7,316 nt of DNA, taken from the NCBI GenBank assembly GCA_002684175.1, contig NYUU01000005.1:9429-16744 (forward strand), written 5' to 3'. Shown piece after piece: positions 1 through 5,693 of the stretch (position 1 is the first letter of the stretch; each line of letters starts with the position of its first letter). Position numbers and translations under genes: made by a program. Under the pieces are notes generated by a model. It was given only the letters and a program-made list of their open reading frames with translations. It ran no database searches and was not told the origin of the DNA. The DNA comes from Synechococcus sp. CPC35. Its GTDB lineage: Bacteria > Cyanobacteriota > Cyanobacteriia > PCC-6307 > Cyanobiaceae.

Positions 1-1679
1 TTTTCAAATGTCATTGTATGTCTAAATTTCTCAGTAAGTACATCACCTTTATGTGATATTATGAAGGTGTTTGTATCACCATCTAAAGTATGTAGTATCT
101 TTAAAAACTCCTCAGTTCCACCTTCATCTAATGAACTATCAAACACTTCATCTAATACTAATAGATTGGTATTTACAGAGTTTTTTAGTTTTGCAATTGC
201 TCTCCATGTAAACAATAGTGCAAGGTCAATCCTCATTTTCTCACCTTCACTAAAGTTTGCATATGAGAATGCATCACGATACCTAGATTTTATTGTTTCA
301 TTAAATCCTTCATCAAGATTAAACTGTACAAAGAAGTCCATTGATGCAAGATACTTATTAATCAACTTATTCATAATAGGTAAATACTGTCTTATGATTT
401 TAGTTTTGATACCAGTATCTTGTAATAGAAATTGTGCAATATCAAAGTAAGACCTTTTATCAATCAACTCTTCTTTTTGAGTATTATGATGTTTCAAGGT
501 TTTCATTTCTTTATTTAACTTTGTACTATCATCGGTGATATTTTCAGTTCGTAACTTTTCTATCTCTGCATTTATTTTTGTGATGTATTGATTTGACGCA
601 GAAATTTCATTCTGTTTTTGTGCAACTTGTCTGTTGAGAGTGTCGACCTTGCTTTGTATTTTCTCAATTTCTTGGATTCGTTCATTGATAGATACAATGT
701 TGTTTGTAATTTCATCGATTCCTTTTTCGATTTCTGTAACCTTCTTTGATGTTTTTGATATCTTCTCTTGTTTAAAGTCGTCTTCCATATCTCTGTGACA
801 GGTGGGACATTCGTCATTATCCTCATAGAATTGTATCTCCTTTGTACCTCTTGATTTTGCAAGGTCTAATTGTTTTTGCAATTCAAGAGTCTTGGTTAGT
901 TTCTTTTTTATAGTTTCACTATCCGAAGATTCATTCTGTAATTCTTCAACATCATTTAACAGTACATTACATTCTTCTTGTACAGTGTTAATGTTTGTTT
1001 GAGCTTGTTCAACACTTTCATTAAACCCTTCAATCTTTTGTCTACGATTATCACCAAGTGACTTGATGTGTTTTTTGTAGGTTTCGATTCTGTCTTCTGA
1101 AAGTCGGATTTCATAATCTAAATCATGAAGTTCACTTTTCAATGCAGTCATTCGTGTTTTTAATAAATTATTCATGACAGTAAAAATATTGATATCTAGG
1201 ATATCTTCTATAATACCTCTTCTGTCATTTTGATTCATTTGCATGAATGGTGTGAAAGTTGAACTACCTAAAATAACTACTTGAGTAAATGTCTTGTAGT
1301 TGAGTTTTAGGATTTGTTTCTCAAGTTGTTCTTGATAATCCCTCATGTTTGCATCTTGATTGATTATTCTATCGTTCAAGAAGATTTCAAACACATTTGG
1401 TTTTGCACCACGAACAACTCGATACTGCTTTGACCCAATTGCAAACTCAACCTCAACAACCATCCCTCTTTGGTTGACTGAGTTTATGAGTGAGTTTTTG
1501 GATATCTTACGAAATCCTTTTCCAAATAATCCAAAACATAGTGCATCTAACATTGTAGATTTACCACTACCATTCTCCCCTAAGATTAGGGTTGCTTTTC
1601 GATTACCTAAAAAGACTTCTGTAAATTGGTTACCAGTGGAAAGTAAATTTTTCCATCTAACTGCTTTAAATTTTATCAT
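1..1679 (-). CDS. 46: Recombination endonuclease subunit gp46 (Rad50/SbcC-like ATPase), 3' end cut by window
   Basis: ATPase subunit of the phage Mre11/Rad50-type complex. With gp47 it resects double-strand ends to give the single strands used in recombination-dependent replication. The frame is open from ATG 1679 to the window edge (559 codons, no stop). T4 gp46 is about 560 residues, so only the last few are probably missing. Visible motifs: Walker A GENGSGKST at residues 34-42; a long hydrophilic coiled-coil region, roughly residues 170-430, broken by a zinc hook CPTC at 291-294; ABC signature FSEGEK near 476-481; Walker B LVLDE ending at D510-E511; switch histidine in ISHKGD at H543. The N- and C-terminal halves together form one ABC ATPase head, as in SbcC/Rad50. 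The ATG directly follows the gp47 stop (TAGATG), so translation is probably coupled. No good Shine-Dalgarno sequence is seen. Identification is firm from the motif order and the partner gene. Confidence 0.96.
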   Translation of the reverse strand, partial: MIKFKAVRWKNLLSTGNQFTEVFLGNRKATLILGENGSGKSTMLDALCFGLFGKGFRKISKNSLINSVNQRGMVVEVEFAIGSKQYRVVRGAKPNVFEIFLNDRIINQDANMRDYQEQLEKQILKLNYKTFTQVVILGSSTFTPFMQMNQNDRRGIIEDILDINIFTVMNNLLKTRMTALKSELHDLDYEIRLSEDRIETYKKHIKSLGDNRRQKIEGFNESVEQAQTNINTVQEECNVLLNDVEELQNESSDSETIKKKLTKTLELQKQLDLAKSRGTKEIQFYEDNDECPTCHRDMEDDFKQEKISKTSKKVTEIEKGIDEITNNIVSINERIQEIEKIQSKVDTLNRQVAQKQNEISASNQYITKINAEIEKLRTENITDDSTKLNKEMKTLKHHNTQKEELIDKRSYFDIAQFLLQDTGIKTKIIRQYLPIMNKLINKYLASMDFFVQFNLDEGFNETIKSRYRDAFSYANFSEGEKMRIDLALLFTWRAIAKLKNSVNTNLLVLDEVFDSSLDEGGTEEFLKILHTLDGDTNTFIISHKGDVLTEKFRHTMTFE

Positions 1680-2735
1680 CTATGCGTCAAGGGCCTCTGT
1701 ATAAAGAGACCTAACTAAGTTTTCTAGTTTTGTTTTATCTCCAGTAATTTCCATTCCTTCAATATGTTTTGTTAATATAGTAAGTGTATCTTCTGCATCT
1801 GAAGCCATATCTTCATCTGACATGTCTCCTAAGTTTCCATGGTCTTCTACAACCTTGAAATCAATCACATCTGCTTTGTTTAGTTTTTCAATGAATAGGT
1901 CAAACCAATATGGATTTTCTTTATTCATTACGATGACTTTTACAAACATGTTTTTTAAATGTTCAAAGTCCATTGCAAGTATTTCTTCTTGAGTTAATTT
2001 AGAATCATCATAGAAAACTTTTTCAAACATTCTAATGGGGTTTCTAATCTTTTTCATTTCTCTAGTATCTGTATCAAATACATGAAATGATTTAGGGTCA
2101 CCATAGTCTGACCAAGTAAATTCAAACTGAGAACCAAGATATGTAATATTGTTTAGTGTTGACCCAGTATGAAAATGACCAGTATATACATGTTCGAATC
2201 TTTTGAATGTATTCATTGATGTACCATGAGAAGAATAATAGCCAGGCATCATGATTGCACCTTCTATTTCTAAGTGACCCATTGCAATTGCAGATGTAGT
2301 CAATTCTATATGTTCCATTGTATCTTCTAAATTGTTTTTATGAATCCAAGGTATCAAAGTAATTAGACAACCATCATAGTCTTTAGTTATAGTATCTTTA
2401 TAAATTGTAATATTATCATACTTAAGTAATGCATCACATGAGTTCACTTCACTTGTATTCTTATAATACAAATCATGATTACCTACAGTCAAGTCCATGG
2501 TCATTCCATTTTCTATAAGTGGGTCAATAAAGTGTTCTTTATTTCTTTGTAATGAAAGGAAGTTGATTCCAGTTCTTTTATCAAAGTAATCACCTAAGTG
2601 AACAATGTGTTTAATGTCATTTTCTTTACAATATGGAAAAAAGACTTCTTCATAAAATCTTCTTTGATATTCGTGAAAATGAACACTGTCGTTTCTGACA
2701 CCAGCATGGGTGTCATTTAATACTGCAAATTTCAT
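1680..2735 (-). CDS. 47: Recombination endonuclease subunit gp47 (Mre11/SbcD-like nuclease)
   Basis: Metal-dependent nuclease subunit that pairs with gp46 to process DNA ends. The 351 residues compare with about 340 in T4 gp47. All calcineurin-like phosphoesterase motifs are present in order: NDTHAG with D8 and H10, GDYFD with D49, GNHD with N86-H87-D88, H154 in GHLEIEG, and GHFHTGS with H187 and H189. These residues bind the two catalytic metal ions in the family. The C-terminal third, after about residue 220, corresponds to the capping and partner-binding region; an acidic patch lies near residues 298-318. The stop codon abuts the gp46 start, and the ATG lies three bases after the stop of a small membrane-protein gene. 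The start is chosen because MKFAVLNDTHAG places the first metal motif at the usual N-terminal position. No Shine-Dalgarno is seen upstream (AAACTAATATA before ATG). Confidence 0.96.
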   Translation of the reverse strand: MKFAVLNDTHAGVRNDSVHFHEYQRRFYEEVFFPYCKENDIKHIVHLGDYFDKRTGINFLSLQRNKEHFIDPLIENGMTMDLTVGNHDLYYKNTSEVNSCDALLKYDNITIYKDTITKDYDGCLITLIPWIHKNNLEDTMEHIELTTSAIAMGHLEIEGAIMMPGYYSSHGTSMNTFKRFEHVYTGHFHTGSTLNNITYLGSQFEFTWSDYGDPKSFHVFDTDTREMKKIRNPIRMFEKVFYDDSKLTQEEILAMDFEHLKNMFVKVIVMNKENPYWFDLFIEKLNKADVIDFKVVEDHGNLGDMSDEDMASDAEDTLTILTKHIEGMEITGDKTKLENLVRSLYTEALDA

Positions 2736-2738
2736 ATA

Positions 2739-2924
2739 TTAGTTTGTCATTAAGCTGATGACCCAAAAGTTAAACATCATAAAAAGTAATGTTGAAAACT
2801 GGAGTACACTTGCAATTGCTACAAATGATAATGCTCTATCAGCCCACCATTTACCTTCGGTTTCTTGCCACTCTTTTATTTCTTCTGGAGTTGCCTCTTT
2901 ATATGTGTAAGACTTATCTACCAT
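2739..2924 (-). CDS. Small tail-anchored membrane protein, unknown function
   Basis: A 61-residue protein that I do not recognise. Residues 1-32 are hydrophilic and charged (EEIKEWQETEGKWWADR), followed by one hydrophobic segment at about 33-57 (SFVAIASVLQFSTLLFMMFNFW) and a very short tail. It looks like a single-pass membrane protein anchored near its C terminus. The ATG overlaps the gp55 stop by one base (TAATG), with a weak AAGAA upstream, so translation from the gp55 message is likely coupled. It sits between gp55 and gp47, a stretch that in T4 also carries small variable genes. A real gene is supported by the tight packing, the clean transmembrane pattern and the fact that it alone fills the gap between two certain genes. 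Its function is unknown; an inner-membrane role during infection is only a guess. Confidence 0.75.
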   Translation of the reverse strand: MVDKSYTYKEATPEEIKEWQETEGKWWADRALSFVAIASVLQFSTLLFMMFNFWVISLMTN

Positions 2925-3487
2925 TATTTCTTATTTGTATTGAAATATTTTTCTACACCTACTGGTCGATTATCTTTTTCTTTCTTTTTACCTCTAGGTT
3001 TGTAGTTGGGTTCTTCAAGATTGTTTTGTAGGAATTCAACATATGAGTTATCATAAACTGTACTGTCTCCTTCCATACTACTCACTGCATCTGTAAGGAT
3101 ACCACTATTCATGATTGCCTTGTGTTTGATTGCAGCTTGTTTTTTCTCTTTCTGTATTCGTCTCAAGAATGCATAGTATATAATTTGGGTTATATATGCA
3201 AATGCATTTTGTGATTTCTCTGGGTTAAAGTTGTTTATATACTGCAAACAGTTTTCTATACCATCACAAATCATTTCATCCCTATAGGAATAATTAATGA
3301 AGTTTGGTTTGGTTGATAGTCTTGTTGCAATTTTGTAAATACATTCACCAATGTACTCTGTTACTCTTGGTGGTTCTTTGCCTTCTGCAACTGCTTTTTT
3401 GACTGCATTGTTGTGTTCTGCAATTGCAGCGGTAAACTCTTTATTATTTACATAATGTTCTGGTTTTGCTTTAGTCCTTTTAGTCAT
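2924..3487 (-). CDS. 55: Late transcription sigma factor gp55
   Basis: Phage-encoded sigma factor that directs host RNA polymerase to late promoters. In T4 it works with gp33 and the gp45 sliding clamp. The 187 residues compare with about 185 in T4. The conserved block at residues 44-118 contains YIGECIYKIATRLS, then a GIENCLQYINNF helix, then FAYITQIIYYAFLRRIQKE. This matches the sigma region 2-like core of gp55, which binds polymerase and recognises the -10 element. The C-terminal tail is rich in lysine and ends with VGVEKYF (176-182), possibly the clamp-binding peptide. It is the first gene after the intergenic region, with a TTGACA/GATAAT promoter whose -10 ends six bases before the ATG. 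No Shine-Dalgarno is visible. Its stop overlaps the next start by one base. Confidence 0.95.
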   Translation of the reverse strand: MTKRTKAKPEHYVNNKEFTAAIAEHNNAVKKAVAEGKEPPRVTEYIGECIYKIATRLSTKPNFINYSYRDEMICDGIENCLQYINNFNPEKSQNAFAYITQIIYYAFLRRIQKEKKQAAIKHKAIMNSGILTDAVSSMEGDSTVYDNSYVEFLQNNLEEPNYKPRGKKKEKDNRPVGVEKYFNTNKK

Positions 3488-3493
3488 ATATCT

Positions 3494-3521
3494 ATTATCT
3501 CATTATATCGTTATTTGTCAA
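3494..3521 (-). promoter_or_regulatory. Promoter of gp55 (sigma70-type)
   Basis: Reading leftward, TTGACA (3521-3516), a 16-base spacer and GATAAT (3499-3494). Six bases then separate the -10 from the gp55 ATG, so initiation at the usual distance would begin at or next to the A of ATG. A TATAAT also occurs at 3507-3502, but only 8 bases from the TTGACA; as a -10 it would have a poor -35 (AATTTT) and would still give only a short leader. The consensus boxes suggest use by the unmodified host polymerase, that is, early or middle expression (inference). Confidence 0.65.
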
Positions 3522-3562
3522 GTAAAAATTAATTTATCTTTTTTATCAAAAAAGACTTGACA
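3516..3562. repeat. Inverted repeat TGTCAAGT/ACTTGACA with inner AT hairpin
   Basis: A perfect 8-base inverted repeat has arms at 3516-3523 and 3555-3562, each arm containing one TTGACA -35 box, so two promoters point away from each other. Inside it a second palindrome, TCTTTTTT-ATC-AAAAAAGA (3537-3555), could form an 8-bp stem with a 3-base loop. The stem has one G-C pair and is AT-rich. It could act as a weak terminator for the message arriving from 3620, as an operator, or as nothing more than the two -35 boxes facing opposite ways. Confidence 0.5.
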
Positions 3563-3585
3563 GAAATTAAATCTCATGCTACCCT
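3557..3585 (+). promoter_or_regulatory. Candidate rightward promoter, antisense to the upstream operon
   Basis: TTGACA (3557-3562), a 17-base spacer and TACCCT (3580-3585), preceded by an extended -10 TGC at 3577-3579. The -35 box and spacing are ideal and the -10 is moderate. No plus-strand gene follows; a transcript starting near 3592 would run antisense into the 151-codon gene, the 63-codon gene and uvsW. It may drive an antisense RNA, or be a chance result of the inverted -35 repeat. Confidence 0.4.
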
Positions 3586-3619
3586 AGATATGTATCGTGG
3601 GAAACAAGAGAATACATAA

Positions 3620-4075
3620 TTAATGGAGTATCTTTTTATCCTCATATTCCATTAAATCCAATTCTTCTTCAAATGATAACTCGTCCTCTGGAAGGAGTCT
3701 ATCCTTCATTATCTCGGTCATTCGTGCAAGTGCATCTGCACCTTTATCTAATTCCTGTTTAGGAGACATAATATCCAATCCTACTTCGTCTCTAAGATGA
3801 ACCCAATCCTTAATTGCTTTATCGTAAAATGCAATGAATTCTTCACCGATAGATGTTGTGTAAACTATCTCAGAAGCTGCAATAACAATTTTGTTATCTT
3901 TAGTAAAAGGAACTAAAGGAGATAGTTTTATTACTGACCCCTTACCTGTAACCGATGGAGAAAGACCAATGTTACATGGAAGTACCATTTCTACTGTTCC
4001 AGTGTCATGCTGAACAGTTACCATAGAAACGATATCTTCTCCATTTCTTAGTTTTATATATCTGTATTGATTCAT
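3620..4075 (-). CDS. Putative Sm-like phage protein, function unknown
   Basis: A 151-residue soluble protein. The N-terminal 75 residues read as a short beta-barrel: YRYIKLRNGEDIVSMV (5-19), EMVLPCNIGL (29-38), a turn with GKGSVIKLSPLVPFT (44-58), then KIVIAASEIVYT (62-73). The 'LxNGEDIVxxV ... P ... PFxP/PFT ... I' pattern resembles the small Sm-like hypothetical proteins common in T4-like marine phages. This is recognition by pattern, not by alignment. The C-terminal half is helical and ends in an acidic stretch (129-146, PEDELSFEEELDLMEYED). Its ATG overlaps the stop of the upstream membrane-protein gene by four bases (ATGA), so translation is probably coupled. It is the last gene before the intergenic region. 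If the fold is right, RNA binding is possible but not shown. Confidence 0.8.
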   Translation of the reverse strand: MNQYRYIKLRNGEDIVSMVTVQHDTGTVEMVLPCNIGLSPSVTGKGSVIKLSPLVPFTKDNKIVIAASEIVYTTSIGEEFIAFYDKAIKDWVHLRDEVGLDIMSPKQELDKGADALARMTEIMKDRLLPEDELSFEEELDLMEYEDKKILH

Positions 4076-4263
4076 AGTTTTATTGCAAGTACTATTAATA
4101 TTGCTACCAATAATATATTAGTCGTAAAAATTAAAATTCCTAAAATCGTATGATACCATATCCAACGAGTCTTATATGCATTATCAATTGTTATCTCAGC
4201 TGGGTCTGGATTTTTCCATGTGTCGTTTGGTTTCTGTCTCCATAAAATATCATACCATCTCAA
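4072..4263 (-). CDS. Small tail-anchored membrane protein with TTG start
   Basis: A 63-residue protein that I do not recognise. Residues 1-34 are hydrophilic and tryptophan-rich (RWYDILWRQKPNDTW, then NPDPAE and KTRW). A single hydrophobic helix follows at about 39-61 (TILGILIFTTNILLVAILIVLAI). The start codon is TTG at 4263-4261; no in-frame ATG exists in the reading frame. A GAGGTG Shine-Dalgarno lies five bases upstream, which supports this start. The TTG overlaps the uvsW stop (TTGA), and the gene's own stop overlaps the next ATG (ATGA). The positive residues before the helix suggest that the N terminus stays in the cytoplasm. Function is unknown. It shares its build, though not obvious sequence, with the small protein at 2739-2924. 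Confidence 0.75.
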   Translation of the reverse strand: MRWYDILWRQKPNDTWKNPDPAEITIDNAYKTRWIWYHTILGILIFTTNILLVAILIVLAIKL

Positions 4264-5693
4264 AACTTCACCTCATGTATCGTGTATTTAAATTTTTCTT
4301 TACTATATGTATTTATTCGTTCTTTAAAGTGTCTCAAAGTATAATTTTCTTTCTTTTTGTAACTCAAGTCATCTGCAATGTCAAAAAGAGTTGCATTTAC
4401 TTTGTCTTTACTTGTTCTTAATACTCTTCCTATAGATTGTAATACACGAATTTTAGATTTACTAGGACTTGCAAATACTATATTATGTAGGTTCTTTATA
4501 TTGATACCAGTTGAGAATGTACCATAGGATGCAATAATTACACATCCTTCTTCCTTTTCCATCAACTCTCTGACCTTTTCTCTATTGATTGTATCTGTTC
4601 CACCATAGATAAAAAACGATTTAATACCAGATTTTTGAAATGTCTCGTATATTTTCCTACCATGTTTATCTACATATTGAAATAGTATTAATGTATTTCC
4701 TTTCTGACCTAATGTAAGGTTCTTTATAAATTGTGTTCTTTTTTCATTACCAGCAAGGAATTCCATTTCTCTAGGATAATCCATAGATACAACTTCTTTA
4801 GATACCTCTGGTGGATATTTTAATACTAAACATTGTATATCTAACTCTGCAAGGATACCTTCATCCATAAGGTCTGCACTAGTAGTCACATAATGTGTAG
4901 GGCCAAACAAACCTTCTAGTACTAACTTATGTGTTTGAGTATCATCTAATGTACCAGTCAATCCCCACCTATGACCAATATCTTTCATCTTCTCCATGAT
5001 ACCAGTAAGTACTTTTGCTTTGAATAAGTGTGCTTCATCACCAAACACTGCACCAAAACCATCGTAGAACGATTTCGGCATTTTGGATAGGGTCTGCCAA
5101 GTAGTTACTACTATATCGGTATCTCCTACCTTTGCACCACCATACATCTTATCAATAGGTCTATCATACCCATAATCTGCAAAGTCTTTTGACATTTGTT
5201 CTACTAGTGATGTTGTAGGTACGATTACCAACACTCTCTTTTTATGCATAGATATGAAATGTCTTGCAATACAATATATGATTGCAGACTTACCACTTGC
5301 AGTTGGAGATACTAACAATTGTCTTCTATACTTAATACCTCTTGTTACTGCATCTACTTGATAGTCTCTCAAAGGAAATCCCATGTTCAATCCATCGGTA
5401 AAGTCTGGATATTCTATATCAGTCTCCCACTGATAACCTTCCATGTTGTAGTCTCGGTCTTTTGCAAATTGTTCTAGTGCATAGTATAAACCAACATACA
5501 ATTTACCAGTAGTCTGTGCAAACAGTCTTATATTACCATCCCAATACTTATTTCGTACAGATGGCATGAACTTTGCGCCAGGCACAGGAAAAGTAAAATA
5601 ATCAGACAACTCTCTTTTGATAGATTCATCTGCATCTACCTTTATGTGAGTATTGTCGATTTTGGTTATCTGAATGTCGGCCCTGCTATCCAT
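4260..5693 (-). CDS. uvsW: UvsW DNA/RNA helicase (SF2, branch-specific)
   Basis: RecG-like SF2 helicase that in T4 drives branch migration and fork regression and removes R-loops, shutting off origin-dependent replication in favour of recombination-dependent replication. The 477 residues are close to T4 UvsW (about 500). The N-terminal domain (to about residue 100) carries the UvsW-type pattern I-KVDADES--REL-D-F-F ... WDG-IRL. The helicase motifs follow in order: PLRDYQ (107-112), Walker A SPTASGKS (129-136), VPTTSLVEQ (159-167), TTWQTL (197-202), GDEAH (218-222), GLTGTL (244-249), motif V around 388-401 (STGINIKN) and motif VI QSIGRVLRT (419-427). ATG 5693 was chosen because it leaves the conserved N terminus intact, although it overlaps the oxygenase gene by 28 bases. 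AGTAGG touches the ATG, and a stronger AAGGAG lies in a hairpin 15 bases upstream. Confidence 0.95.
   Translation of the reverse strand: MDSRADIQITKIDNTHIKVDADESIKRELSDYFTFPVPGAKFMPSVRNKYWDGNIRLFAQTTGKLYVGLYYALEQFAKDRDYNMEGYQWETDIEYPDFTDGLNMGFPLRDYQVDAVTRGIKYRRQLLVSPTASGKSAIIYCIARHFISMHKKRVLVIVPTTSLVEQMSKDFADYGYDRPIDKMYGGAKVGDTDIVVTTWQTLSKMPKSFYDGFGAVFGDEAHLFKAKVLTGIMEKMKDIGHRWGLTGTLDDTQTHKLVLEGLFGPTHYVTTSADLMDEGILAELDIQCLVLKYPPEVSKEVVSMDYPREMEFLAGNEKRTQFIKNLTLGQKGNTLILFQYVDKHGRKIYETFQKSGIKSFFIYGGTDTINREKVRELMEKEEGCVIIASYGTFSTGINIKNLHNIVFASPSKSKIRVLQSIGRVLRTSKDKVNATLFDIADDLSYKKKENYTLRHFKERINTYSKEKFKYTIHEVKF
4269..4274 (-). promoter_or_regulatory. Ribosome binding site deciding the TTG start at 4263
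   Basis: GAGGTG on the minus strand, five bases before TTG. It is the clearest well-spaced Shine-Dalgarno in the window. It cannot serve the ATG at 4258, which is in another frame and meets a stop two codons later, so it supports TTG as the true start. Confidence 0.6.
4285..4292 (-). promoter_or_regulatory. Candidate T4-type late promoter box upstream of the 63-codon gene
   Basis: TTTAAATA on the minus strand differs from the T4 late consensus TATAAATA at one base. Initiation about six bases downstream would give a leader of roughly 16 bases that just includes GAGGTG before the TTG start. A second one-mismatch box, AATAAATA, lies at 4317-4310. Both are inside the 3' end of uvsW. In DNA this AT-rich such boxes arise by chance, so the call is weak. 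Confidence 0.25.

Noticed and set aside
61..450. Open frame on the plus strand
   Set aside because: It lies wholly opposite gp46, in the region coding the ABC signature and Walker B. Its translation has no recognisable motif.
572..862. Minus-strand open frame inside gp46
   Set aside because: It is a shifted frame of the gp46 zinc-hook region; lysine/arginine-rich low-complexity translation. The gp46 frame with CPTC is clearly the real one.
1360..1704. Plus-strand open frame over the gp46 start
   Set aside because: Antisense to the Walker A end of gp46 and the gp47 stop; no motif and no plausible promoter.
2789..3031. Plus-strand hydrophobic open frame
   Set aside because: Antisense to the 61-codon gene and the gp55 tail; its hydrophobic look comes from T-rich sequence opposite A-rich codons.
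3590..3619. Nine-codon plus-strand ORF (ATGTATCGT...TAA) after the rightward promoter
   Set aside because: Too short and without a ribosome binding site; reported only as part of the possible antisense transcript.
3488..3619. Search for a tRNA or other structured RNA in the intergenic region
   Set aside because: No cloverleaf arms, TTC-loop pattern or CCA-type end was seen; the region is explained by promoters and the inverted repeat.
4176..4421. Plus-strand open frame
   Set aside because: Antisense to the uvsW 3' end and the 63-codon gene; no support beyond the lack of stops.
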